Part shown: piece by piece, positions 9,909 through 18,103 of the stretch
How positions within the stretch are numbered: the first letter of the stretch is position 1
Layout of the letters: each line of letters begins with the position of its first letter
Source: Alcaligenes ammonioxydans
Lineage (GTDB): Bacteria > Pseudomonadota > Gammaproteobacteria > Burkholderiales > Burkholderiaceae_B
Direction: 5' to 3'
Length of the DNA: 64,000 nt
Assembly (NCBI RefSeq): GCF_019343455.1
Contig: NZ_CP049362.1
Span: forward strand, 2,728,001 to 2,792,000
Translations under genes and position numbers: made by a program
Notes under the pieces: generated by a model
Seen by the model: only the letters and a program-made list of their open reading frames with translations
Database searches by the model: none
Told to the model about the DNA's origin: nothing

Positions 9909-11186
9909 TCAGCCCCCGAACCTGAATTTCAACCGTCCCAAAACCGTACTGACCTTGTTTTGCGACAGCCCCTGCCTGCGTCCCGTCAACCCCGATGCCA
10001 GATTCTGCAACGCGCGGGTATACGGGTCCCTCTCATCGACCTGCACTAAAATCTTGCCCAGGCCCGCGCTGCGCATATGCCCCAGACGCCGGTCCGGCAG
10101 CACGGCAGCCAGCTCCAGATCAAAACGCTCGGCAATCGCCTGACCGGAAAAGCCATAGGCGGGATCGAACTGATTGACCACCAGGCGCACATTGGCCAGC
10201 GCATCAAACTGGGTCCTTAGCGCCAGGAACTCGGCCAGCGAGACCAGCGCACCCATGCTCTGATCCGTGACAATCAACACCTCATCGACCAATGACTCCA
10301 GCTCCACCAGAAAACGCGGGTTGGGAAAGCCACCGGCATCAATGACCAGACATCCCATGCGTTCGCGCAGGTAACTGCACAGACTCAGGGAGTCCTCCAG
10401 GCTGATCTGATTGAGCGTATTGACATCAGCCGGCAAGGACAGCAGGTTCAATCCGCTGCTGTGCTGGGCCAGCGCCGAGTGCAGCATGGTGTCGTCCATG
10501 CGATGACGCTGCGCGGCAGCCTGAATAAAGTCAAAATCCGACCGCAAGCCCATGTAGAGCGCACAGTCTCCCGTCGGAGCCCCCAGATCCAGCAGACCCA
10601 CACGTTCACTCAAGGGCACCAGCTCGACAGGCAAGGGCTTGGCCGATGACACTCCCCGCTTCTCTTTGCCCAAACGGTTCATTTCCTGCTGCAACAACCA
10701 GGCCAGACTGCTGGCTGCCGTACTGCAGCCAACGCCGATACGGGCACTCATCAGCAAAATGCTGCGAAAAGGTTTGTCCAACAAAGGGCTATGCTGGGTC
10801 TGGCCCAGCTTTTCTATCAACACCTGCAATTGATGATGCAGGTCCTCCCTGGCATCCAGATCCAGAAATTCATTCGCTCCGGCTCGCAGGGCATTGACCG
10901 GACCTTGCGGAACCGACGCCCGGCCCACTGCCACACGCTGCACGCTGGCATCGAGTCGGGCCAGGCTGCGCACCAGCGCCACCACCTGCCCGTTCTCGTC
11001 CCCATGCTGCCCATGAACGAAATCAAAAAACACCAAAGGCTCTGCCTGCTGGGCCAGCTCCCGGCGCAAACTCTCGGTCGTGGGTTCAATGGCCCGCACC
11101 GTCAGCAGCCCCGCGGCGGCCGCGTTAATCATCACGGCCAGCTCGGGGTGCTCTGTACACAAGAGATATTCCCGGTATCGTTGCAC
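9909..11186 (-). CDS. tadZ: TadZ/CpaE-type localisation ATPase with degenerate P-loop
   Basis: The product has 425 aa. Residues 1-125 form an atypical receiver-like domain, followed by a ParA/MinD-type fold (ILLMSARIGVGCST, then LLDLGAPTG and LVIDAGG). TadZ places the Tad machine at the cell pole or envelope site. The deviant Walker motif, normally KGGxGK(S/T) or KGGVGSST, reads ARIGVGCST at 148-156, so neither lysine is kept. The GTG at 11186 was chosen because GGAG lies seven bases before it. It is preceded by the secretin gene with an 18-bp gap. Confidence 0.85.
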   Translation of the reverse strand: MQRYREYLLCTEHPELAVMINAAAAGLLTVRAIEPTTESLRRELAQQAEPLVFFDFVHGQHGDENGQVVALVRSLARLDASVQRVAVGRASVPQGPVNALRAGANEFLDLDAREDLHHQLQVLIEKLGQTQHSPLLDKPFRSILLMSARIGVGCSTAASSLAWLLQQEMNRLGKEKRGVSSAKPLPVELVPLSERVGLLDLGAPTGDCALYMGLRSDFDFIQAAAQRHRMDDTMLHSALAQHSSGLNLLSLPADVNTLNQISLEDSLSLCSYLRERMGCLVIDAGGFPNPRFLVELESLVDEVLIVTDQSMGALVSLAEFLALRTQFDALANVRLVVNQFDPAYGFSGQAIAERFDLELAAVLPDRRLGHMRSAGLGKILVQVDERDPYTRALQNLASGLTGRRQGLSQNKVSTVLGRLKFRFGG

Positions 11187-11203
11187 GTCACCACTCCACG
11201 CGC

Positions 11204-12538
11204 TTAGCGCGAAAACCCTGGCATCTGCTCATAGCCGTGTCGGCCCAGCAAGAAATAGCCCCAGGCATTCGGCGCGTCATCCAGCTTTTCCTGACGCCCT
11301 CCCGGCAGGGCTATCGTTGCCCCCTTCTGGATCGGTTTAATCAGACGAGGGGTGACGACAATGACCAGCTCCAGTTCGCTCTGGCTGTACTGCACATTGC
11401 GGAAAAAACTGCCCAGAATCGGCAAGTCACCCAAGAAAGGAATCTTTTTGACCGCTGCGGCAGTCTGACGGGACACCAGGCCACTGATGATGTAGCTCTG
11501 GCCATCACCCAGCTCGATCGTGGTGTCGGCTCGTCGGGTACGCAAAGACGGCATCACGCCCCCGCCCGGCATTTCCACAACGCGCGAGTAATCCAGCTCG
11601 CTGGCTTCTGGCGCGACTTTCAAGGCAATACGTTCGGCTGAGAGCACCGTCGGCGTGACCGTCAACCCAATACCAAAAGGTTTGTACTCCACCGTGGTGG
11701 TTCCCAGGCCCCCTGAGCTGGGGATAGGAATCTCACCACCGGACAGGAAGCTGGCGCTATGACCGGACATGGCGACCAAGGTTGGCTCGGCCAGAATCCG
11801 GGCCAGTCCGTTTTGCTCAAGCAGATTCAACGCCGCACTGAAGTTGCGGGAGTTATACGCCAGACTCAATCCGCCCGAAATCGCCTGGGGCAGCAAGTTC
11901 ACCCCGCCTGTCCAGGGCTTGCCACCGATGGCATTGGCACTGAGGCCAATGTCTTTCATGACTTCGCGGGAAACTTCCACCACTTTGACTTCCACCTGGA
12001 CCATGCCGCTGGTACTGACCTCGGACAGGTCCAGCACGGGCGCATCCGGGCTTGCGCCGGAACGCGCGGCCGCCATGGCATCCTGATGGTCCAGCAAAGA
12101 GGGGCTGCTGCCGGTAATCAAAGCCTGTTGTCCGGCGCTGGAGACCTGCGCCGACATGGGACGACCGGCCTGCGCCAGTTGCTGTTGCACCTGACTGCTC
12201 ACTTCAATCGTCCACCGATCCGGATTCGTGCGGCCCGGCATCCAGACACGCAGATCCGCCGTGCCCGCGCGTTTACCAATCAGCAGCACCTCGCCGCGTT
12301 GCCCGGCCGATGCGGACAGAATTTGCACATCCGCCACGCTTTCATCGCTAATCGCCACACGCAGCGGGACTTGCGACAAACGTAAAATATCCTGATCGTT
12401 GGCCACCAGGCGTATCACCTTCTGGCTGGCGCTGGTTTGAGCCGCTTGCGCCATGACAGGCACCGGTGCCAAAACCGACAAGCAGAGCGCATACCAGCAC
12501 CCCAAACCCAGACCTGCTTTTCTGATTTTCTGTCTCAT
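11204..12538 (-). CDS. rcpA: RcpA/CpaC outer-membrane secretin
   Basis: The 444-aa product begins with a signal peptide (cleavage after VMAQ). A pilus-secretin N-domain follows (RLVANDQDILRLSQVPLRVA and the later VLLIGKRAGTADLRVW), then the secretin core with VEVKVVEVSREVMKDIG, LAEPTLVAMSG, FLSGGEIPIP and a C-terminal VVTPRLIKPI. It forms the outer-membrane channel for the Flp pilus. I use the ATG at 12538 because it gives a normal signal peptide. TTG codons at 12610/12607 next to an AAGGAG would add 23-24 residues, and I cannot exclude them. Confidence 0.88.
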   Translation of the reverse strand: MRQKIRKAGLGLGCWYALCLSVLAPVPVMAQAAQTSASQKVIRLVANDQDILRLSQVPLRVAISDESVADVQILSASAGQRGEVLLIGKRAGTADLRVWMPGRTNPDRWTIEVSSQVQQQLAQAGRPMSAQVSSAGQQALITGSSPSLLDHQDAMAAARSGASPDAPVLDLSEVSTSGMVQVEVKVVEVSREVMKDIGLSANAIGGKPWTGGVNLLPQAISGGLSLAYNSRNFSAALNLLEQNGLARILAEPTLVAMSGHSASFLSGGEIPIPSSGGLGTTTVEYKPFGIGLTVTPTVLSAERIALKVAPEASELDYSRVVEMPGGGVMPSLRTRRADTTIELGDGQSYIISGLVSRQTAAAVKKIPFLGDLPILGSFFRNVQYSQSELELVIVVTPRLIKPIQKGATIALPGGRQEKLDDAPNAWGYFLLGRHGYEQMPGFSR

Positions 12539-12622
12539 GTGTTTAATCCATGCTGCCTTGCGTCGCTTCTCGTCAACCGCCTCTGGCAGGCTGACCCGTC
12601 CCCACAACAAGCTCCTTGCTGC

Positions 12623-13576
12623 TTAATGCTGAATAAGCTCTAAACGCCCACCGCGAATCACCTCTGTGCGCCGTGGCGGCGCGGCATTCGGCTGCCCGCT
12701 GGCCTGAGCTCGCGCCTGAACCTGCTCTTTCTCGCTCTGGCTGATCGTGAACTCCCGTAAGCCCAGACCTGCCATGGCACGGTTATCGGGTAGCTTCAAG
12801 GCCTCCCGCTGCTCCGCATCCAGCCCGGTGCGCGCTGGGATCAGCCCCGCAAACTCGGGAAACAAGGAGGGATCAGGCAGGCTCTCGTCCTTGGGTGCAC
12901 GCAAGACAACTTGCAAACTGCCACTGCGACTGGCCAGCAAAAGCTCGTTTACCGACTCCAGAGGGACTGCCAGCATGGCATGGCGAACCTGCGTGTCAGC
13001 ACGATTGCCCGAGGTGTTTTCGGCGGGGTCCGGCCCGGACAGGGAGGCACTACCATAGGCCAGCACCCGTACCCGTGGCATCAGCAAGCGAGCCTGGGTG
13101 TCCTTGACCTCGTTGCCATTGTTGAAGGTCATGAAGATATCGACCAGGTCGCCGGGTTCGACCCGGTTGCTGGCGCCCGAGATCACATCAACCGGAATCG
13201 TGACCGCGCGCTCGCCTGCGTCCAGATAGCTGGCCAGACTTTTGGCGATGAAGCTGCTCAATACCGGCTGCCCCTGCCCCAGATCAAAACGCAGCGTCTT
13301 GCCCGTCAAGGATTCCAGCGTATCGAAAGACTGTGCCGGCGCGGCAGGCCACTGGGCCAGCTCCAGCGCGTCGGCCTGCAAGGCCTCTCCCGCTTTAACA
13401 TCCCGTTTAGCGACTACGACCGGGTAAAGCGTCGCCGCTGGCTTGGCGCTGTGCGTGCTCACTACAGGCTGGACCACTTCAGGTTTGGGCTGCATGCCCA
13501 GGTACAAAGCAACTGCAACCAATACGGCTGCGACCAGCAATAAAAGGACTGCTGCCCCCTTCATCATGCCGCTCAT
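12623..13576 (-). CDS. cpaB: CpaB/RcpC Flp-pilus assembly protein
   Basis: The product has 317 aa with an N-terminal membrane anchor (GAAVLLLLVAAVLVAVALYLG). A SAF domain follows (VVAKRDVKAGEALQADALEL), and then the RcpC/CpaB domain with GERAVTIPVDVISGASNRVEPGDLVDIF. CpaB proteins are periplasmic, bind peptidoglycan or secretin and modulate the outer-membrane pore. The start overlaps the stop of the preceding tadE gene by four bases (ATGA), so translation is probably coupled. Confidence 0.9.
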   Translation of the reverse strand: MSGMMKGAAVLLLLVAAVLVAVALYLGMQPKPEVVQPVVSTHSAKPAATLYPVVVAKRDVKAGEALQADALELAQWPAAPAQSFDTLESLTGKTLRFDLGQGQPVLSSFIAKSLASYLDAGERAVTIPVDVISGASNRVEPGDLVDIFMTFNNGNEVKDTQARLLMPRVRVLAYGSASLSGPDPAENTSGNRADTQVRHAMLAVPLESVNELLLASRSGSLQVVLRAPKDESLPDPSLFPEFAGLIPARTGLDAEQREALKLPDNRAMAGLGLREFTISQSEKEQVQARAQASGQPNAAPPRRTEVIRGGRLELIQH

Positions 13577-14064
13577 GAATGTGGTCTCCTGAGTACAAGT
13601 AATGTCTTGGCGCTTAAGCTGCGCAATGGATCCGCCCCTTCCTTTTCAGGGGTGAGCAGGTCCAGGGTTTGAGAAAGAATGCCGGGCTCGAGATCCAGCT
13701 TCAACGAAAGTTGCGCGCAGTCGTACAGGGGCTCGGACGTGCAGGCCTGGGACTGGACCTCGGCGCTGAGATCACCGAACCAGTTCAAAAATGCGTCGCT
13801 CTTTGCTTGGCCCTTGCCATAGTTCTCGGCCAGTTGCTCATTGACAAAGGACTCTATCCCGTCAGCCGCCTTGACCTGCATGCTTACTTGGCGCGAAAGG
13901 TCGCCCAGCAAATGGTTCATCTTTTGCTGGGCCAGAAAGAATGAGCTGAAGGTAAGGATGCCGCTGAAAATCACCAGCAACAGCCCCACCATCAATGCAA
14001 ACTCGATGGCGGCCACGCCATGCTGACGCTGGGCAACGGCAATGGACGCGCGGGCATGAGTCAT
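13573..14064 (-). CDS. TadE-like pseudopilin 1
   Basis: The product has 163 aa. The N-terminus QHGVAAIEFALMVGLLLVIFSG is a class IVb pseudopilin leader: a Gly is followed by VAAIEFAL with Glu at +5, then a hydrophobic helix. The rest is a periplasmic domain with one Cys pair (ACTSEPLYDC). TadE-family pseudopilins are processed by the prepilin peptidase and needed for Flp assembly. It overlaps both neighbours by four bases (ATGA), marking one tightly coupled translation unit. Confidence 0.85.
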   Translation of the reverse strand: MTHARASIAVAQRQHGVAAIEFALMVGLLLVIFSGILTFSSFFLAQQKMNHLLGDLSRQVSMQVKAADGIESFVNEQLAENYGKGQAKSDAFLNWFGDLSAEVQSQACTSEPLYDCAQLSLKLDLEPGILSQTLDLLTPEKEGADPLRSLSAKTLLVLRRPHS

Positions 14065-14600
14065 GGCGTGCCCCCCTCTAAGCCCACCTCACCCGCAACC
14101 AGCAGATTGATGCGGGCATGCCCTTTTAGCTGTTCGGGCACGACCAGTGAAAACAGGGTATCGGGTGCAAAACGCGGAATCAGCGGTGCCTGCACGTAGT
14201 CGTAAACAATCCCGACGCTGATTTCCTCGCGTGACAAATCGGCGCTGACGCGCACATGCTCACTTCCCACCCAATGGCTTAACCATTGAACGTGATCGGC
14301 AGCTACTTGCCGGGCCCGGTCCGCCCGTGCCTGCAAGCGAGCCGGGCTGCTCATCGGATCGCTGTTTCCTGCCGCTGGCTCAATCAACGCCGCCCGCGCA
14401 CCGGATTCGGCGGCAAAATTCAGAGACTGCTGCGCGGTCATAATCAAACCGAAAGTCAGCAAGCCGTACATAAAAAGAAACAACAATGGAAAAACCAATG
14501 CAAATTCCAGCGCGTAGGCTCCGTATTGATAGTTTTTATCGACGCCTCGCCGCTTTGGTAATTGACCCTGTCGTGGGAGCATTATTGATTTTGCATCCAT
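14061..14600 (-). CDS. TadE-like pseudopilin 2
   Basis: The product has 179 aa, with the pseudopilin-type segment YQYGAYALEFALVFPLLFLFMYG (Gly then AYALE, Glu at +5). A longer hydrophilic leader precedes the helix than in the next gene. I place the start at the ATG at 14600, behind a GGGGTGG stretch. An ATG at 14582 that overlaps the upstream stop as TAATG is an equally sensible coupled start and would shorten the protein by six residues. The frame is open well upstream but runs through the peptidase gene, so that extension is not real. Confidence 0.8.
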   Translation of the reverse strand: MDAKSIMLPRQGQLPKRRGVDKNYQYGAYALEFALVFPLLFLFMYGLLTFGLIMTAQQSLNFAAESGARAALIEPAAGNSDPMSSPARLQARADRARQVAADHVQWLSHWVGSEHVRVSADLSREEISVGIVYDYVQAPLIPRFAPDTLFSLVVPEQLKGHARINLLVAGEVGLEGGTP

Positions 14601-15091
14601 ACCCACCCCATTGTTGCAAGGGATAACCAGGCCCCCAAGGGGACACTGCGCGCCTTGACCCGGGTACCCGGCAAGGCGAATCCGTACTTGCGCTCCAATG
14701 ATGGAATCAGCACCAACGCCAAGGCATGCAAACCCGCCAGCACTGTGCCGAACAACACCACCATGCCTGCCTCTTTCCACCCCAGCGCCAACCCTAACAC
14801 GGCCATCAGTTTCACATCGGCTGCCCCCATCAGGCGTGCGAGCCAAATGGGATAAAACACGAGCAAGGCAGCGGCAAAACCGATCAGCGAATCTCCCCAC
14901 CCCACCACCGATCCCCAGGGAAGGCCATAGAACACACTGACCAGGATCTTGTGTAGCAGAAGCGCCAAACCATAGAAAACTAGTACGGTATTAGGGATTT
15001 TCCGGAATTTCAGATCGCAATAAATAATCTGAATGGAAAAGAAAAGCAGAAGAAAAACAAAAGAAAGTTTTATTAAAACAAACATAAGCAT
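14582..15091 (-). CDS. tadV: Prepilin peptidase (A24 family, TadV/CpaA type)
   Basis: The product is a 169-aa polytopic membrane protein with five to six hydrophobic helices. The two catalytic aspartates of A24 aspartyl prepilin peptidases are recognisable: Asp26 in IYCDLKFRKIPN and Asp92 in LMGAADVKLM. The second motif is normally GxGD but here reads G-A-A-D (89-92). It should cleave the leaders of Flp and the TadE-like pseudopilins. The short form without an N-terminal methylase domain is normal for Tad loci. It lies directly downstream of flp. Confidence 0.85.
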   Translation of the reverse strand: MLMFVLIKLSFVFLLLFFSIQIIYCDLKFRKIPNTVLVFYGLALLLHKILVSVFYGLPWGSVVGWGDSLIGFAAALLVFYPIWLARLMGAADVKLMAVLGLALGWKEAGMVVLFGTVLAGLHALALVLIPSLERKYGFALPGTRVKARSVPLGAWLSLATMGWVWMQNQ

Positions 15092-15151
15092 CAGCCATTC
15101 AAACTTAAAGGCTCAGCCATTGTTTAATTGGCTGATGCTCAAACAATCGCC

Positions 15152-15334
15152 CTACTCGGCTTCTGCAGCAGAAGTCAGCTCAGTAGATATCCTTGTAAAC
15201 AAACCCTTCAAATCTCCACTTAGGGTGCTCAAAACACCAATGATCGCCACAGCGATCAGACCAGCGATCAAGCCATACTCGATAGCGGTCGCACCGTCTT
15301 CGTCTTTCCAGAATTGCTGAAGTTGAGTCTTCAT
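15152..15334 (-). CDS. flp: Flp-type IVb major pilin
   Basis: The precursor has 60 aa. A short hydrophilic leader MKTQLQQFWKDEDG ends at the cleavage Gly, followed by ATAIEYGLIAGLIAVAII, the Flp signature with Glu5 and Tyr6 of the mature pilin. The mature pilin would have about 46 residues and form the bundled adhesive fibre. The ATG at 15334 follows a GGGGA ribosome site. An upstream in-frame ATG at 15370 would spoil the leader. It is the first gene of the 13.7-kb Tad cluster. Confidence 0.95.
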   Translation of the reverse strand: MKTQLQQFWKDEDGATAIEYGLIAGLIAVAIIGVLSTLSGDLKGLFTRISTELTSAAEAE

Positions 15335-16011
15335 GACTGTCCCCATGTAAAAAGAAAAAAGCACCCTCAAGCGCGAGGGTCAGATACCCCTGAAGGCACA
15401 AAACGTTGCCAAATCCGGCAACAACCACTGCGAACTGTTATCAATTTTTGTATTTTTCCGTTGAAATCATCTTAAACCTTCGTATGTCTATGTTTTTACT
15501 AGGGTTTACGTGTAACAGCCGTCAAATACACAAACGAATTCTAGCCTAAAGATACGAAAAACGCATGATTGTGTATTTACAACAGCCAAAATCCCATGAA
15601 AAAAGGCTAAAAAACCGCTAATTTGAAACCTTTTCTTACTTGAAATGTGTCTAAATTTGATAATGTTACCGTTTTTATCATTTCAAAATGCAACAGAAAA
15701 TGCTGCTCCTGTTCCCTGACAGGACACGCTGATGACACTTTAATTACTTGAAAGAAAGTAACTTTTTCTTTTGGGCTTGCGGCGGAAGTGAGCCATTTTG
15801 CAGCGCCGCAAGTAGACGTGAATACAGCCATAAAGGACTGTTTGCCAACACCCTAAATCAGGCCTATTTTTTTTACGTTTCAAAATGTAATATTTGCGGT
15901 CTTTTAAATCACTATGTGGAAATAGATTGTTTTCAAACAGCAAAAAGTGACAGCGAAGTTAAACTACGGCACAGTAGAAAAAAGCGCCCGATTTTCAGCG
16001 AATAATGATTA
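15335..16011. promoter_or_regulatory. AT-rich divergent intergenic region between flp and the tpsB-like gene
   Basis: I see no credible gene in these 677 bases, which are markedly more AT-rich than their surroundings. They hold several dyads: GTTGCC-N6-GGCAAC at 15405-15422; CTTGCGGCG-N19-CGCCGCAAG at 15776-15812; and the near-palindrome GAAAGAAAGTAAC followed by TTTTTCTTTT at about 15750-15772. A sequence resembling the GTTACGTAAC palindrome found downstream occurs at 15504-15516 (GTTTACGTGTAAC). On the minus strand TGGCAACGTTTTGTGC at 15396-15411 resembles a sigma54 element but has 11 instead of 10 bases between GG and GC. Both flanking promoters should lie here. Confidence 0.6.
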
Positions 16012-17769
16012 ATGCAAATGAATGACAAGCACCCCGTATCACTGGCCTTCCTTAGAAAAAAAAATCCCAGCCTGATTGCGAGCGTGGGATGCATGATGGG
16101 CCTGGCAGCGACAAGTCCGGCTAGCTGGGCAGACGCGCCCCTGCGGGGTAACCCCGTCGACGCGTTGCCGCCCATCAGCGCACCAGCCCCCAGGACGACT
16201 ACGCCGTCTTTAAGCATCCCCCCCGCCGCGGCACAAAACCAACTTCAACAACAACTCCAGCAGCAAGTGCTCGTTCGCAGCTTTGACGTCAGTGGCAGTC
16301 GCAGCATCCCCTTTGAACAGATCACGGCCATTCTGGAGCCGCTGGCGGGCAAAACACTGACCATCGCCCAGTTGATCAACGAAGTGAACAAGATCACTGC
16401 GCTTTATCAACAAAAAGGCTACCCGCTGTCCTTTGCTGTCTTGCAGCAACAAGACTTCGCGCAAGGTCACATCAAGGTTACGGTCGTGGAAGGCCATGTT
16501 GGCAGTGTCCGCATTGAAGGCGATCCGGGCCGCAGCCGGGCGCGGATCGAACGCATTGCCCAGGCGATGGTGGACGAAAAGCCGCTGACCCAACGCACGC
16601 TGGAGCGCACCATGAACTTGCTGCGCACCGTGCCTGGCCTGAAGATCGACCCCAAGCTGGACATGCCTGTGCGCACGGATGGCGCCTCCGAGCTGCTGAT
16701 AGAGGCTCAACACAAATCATTTAGCGCAAATGCCAGTATCGCGGAGATGGGGTCCAGCAAACAGGCGCTGGTGCAACTGAGCGCCAACAGCCTGACCCCC
16801 TTGGGAGAAGAGCTCAAGCTAACCGCCGCCATTCCCACCGGCCCCGAAGACGTCAAATACGTCAGCGGCAATCTGACCATCCCTCTTAACGGCAACGGTC
16901 TGAACCTGGAAATAGACGGCTACCACTATCGCTCCGAGCCACGCGACGAAGTCCTGGAAAGACAGGGCTGGAATCGCAAGGTTATCAACGAGCGCATCGG
17001 CGCAGCCATCAGCTACCCCTTCATTCTGAACAATCAGCGCAGCCTCAAAGGTACGGCCGGCTTTTATGCCAGCCGGTCTCTGGACGATTACACCCACAAA
17101 ACGCTGGACAATGTCTGGATCGAAAACACCACCGATGTACGCGCATTGAAGGCCGAGCTGCGCTATACCGATGCCTCGGCCCGACAGTCGCGGGAACTGA
17201 ACCTGGGGGTATACAAGGGCTTGGACGCCATGGGCGCTCGTAAATCCTTGAACACGTACTTGCAGCGTGACGCCGAATCCGATCTGGACCTGGATTTCAC
17301 CCGCTGGACCGCTTCCTTCAGACAGAATCTGGCCTTGCCGGGACAATTTGGCATGAGCTTTTCTGCCAGTGGCCAATACAGCTCCAATGTCCTGCCCAAT
17401 TCCGAACAGATCTCGTTTGGCGCATGGCGACACGGCTACGGGTATCCCCAAGGTGAACTGGCCGGTGACAAAGGCCTGGGCGCGACCTTGGAAATCAATC
17501 GTCGTTTTACCAACTCCTCGCGCTGGCTCAATAGCATCCAACCCTATATCGCTTATGACTGGGCACGCGCTTGGTATAACCTGGATCGCCTGAACAGCTA
17601 CAACAACCGTGAATTGCGATCGGCAGCCATTGGGGTACGGCTGTCCAATAACAAGCATTACTTGTTTGATATCAACGTGGCAAAACCGCTGGGAGATTTG
17701 CCGGTCAATTCCGACCAACGAAAACTACGGTTGAACACGAATTTCCTGTTCTTCTACGACGGCTTTTAA
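16012..17769 (+). CDS. TpsB/FhaC/ShlB-family outer-membrane transporter
   Basis: The product has 585 aa. After a signal region (cleavage near SWADA) comes a Pro/Gln-rich linker, then a POTRA domain (VRSFDVSGSRSIPFEQITAI), a second POTRA-like region (VTVVEGHVGSVRIEG) and a C-terminal 16-strand barrel ending in LNTNFLFFYDGF with terminal Phe. TpsB proteins secrete large beta-helical TpsA exoproteins in two-partner secretion. The conserved loop-6 motif, usually with RGY, reads HGYGYPQGELAGDKG (474-488), placing Tyr476 where Arg is expected. No TpsA-like gene lies in the window. An ATG at 16018 is an alternative start. Confidence 0.85.
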   Translation: MQMNDKHPVSLAFLRKKNPSLIASVGCMMGLAATSPASWADAPLRGNPVDALPPISAPAPRTTTPSLSIPPAAAQNQLQQQLQQQVLVRSFDVSGSRSIPFEQITAILEPLAGKTLTIAQLINEVNKITALYQQKGYPLSFAVLQQQDFAQGHIKVTVVEGHVGSVRIEGDPGRSRARIERIAQAMVDEKPLTQRTLERTMNLLRTVPGLKIDPKLDMPVRTDGASELLIEAQHKSFSANASIAEMGSSKQALVQLSANSLTPLGEELKLTAAIPTGPEDVKYVSGNLTIPLNGNGLNLEIDGYHYRSEPRDEVLERQGWNRKVINERIGAAISYPFILNNQRSLKGTAGFYASRSLDDYTHKTLDNVWIENTTDVRALKAELRYTDASARQSRELNLGVYKGLDAMGARKSLNTYLQRDAESDLDLDFTRWTASFRQNLALPGQFGMSFSASGQYSSNVLPNSEQISFGAWRHGYGYPQGELAGDKGLGATLEINRRFTNSSRWLNSIQPYIAYDWARAWYNLDRLNSYNNRELRSAAIGVRLSNNKHYLFDINVAKPLGDLPVNSDQRKLRLNTNFLFFYDGF

Positions 17770-17804
17770 AGTCGAGCCGTTGGCCGGACACATGTTTTTT
17801 TCTC

Positions 17805-17830
17805 AGGCCATCGCAAGATGGCCTTTTTTT
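17805..17830 (+). terminator. Terminator after the tpsB-like gene
   Basis: A perfect 8-bp stem AGGCCATC / GATGGCCT with a stable GCAA tetraloop is followed by seven T. It shows that the transporter and the first lipoprotein are separate transcription units. Confidence 0.9.
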
Positions 17831-17874
17831 GTATTCCATCGAGCCATTTTTTGGGCTCAGGTGTTACGAAAAAC

Positions 17875-17884
17875 GTTACGTAAC
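17875..17884. promoter_or_regulatory. GTTACGTAAC palindrome, candidate upstream activator/operator site 1
   Basis: A perfect 10-bp palindrome with an extra half site GTTACG 13 bases upstream. It lies about 150 bp upstream of the sigma54 promoter at 18032, a usual position for an enhancer-binding-protein site. The identical palindrome stands before the second lipoprotein gene. It could instead be a MarR operator. Binding is inference. Confidence 0.6.
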
Positions 17885-18031
17885 AGGAACAGAACAAAGC
17901 GTTAAAACCGGGCTACCCCCCTCTTATCCAGGCTTAAAAACCACACACCAGCGTGCCTGAAAACACAAAAACCAAGCCCAAGCCAATGATTTAAAACCAA
18001 AAAACAAAAAACAAAACCATACACAATAAAT

Positions 18032-18047
18032 TGGCACTATTTTTGCT
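18032..18047 (+). promoter_or_regulatory. sigma54 (RpoN) promoter of lipoprotein gene 1
   Basis: TGGCACTATTTTTGCT matches the sigma54 consensus TGGCAC-N5-TTGC with the required GG-N10-GC spacing. Transcription should start near 18057, leaving a leader of about 46 bases before the ATG at 18104. Confidence 0.8.
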
Positions 18048-18103
18048 TAAAGACTGACAACAGCCCTTGAAGGGCGTGCTTACACTTCAAACCGGAGTCA
18101 GTC

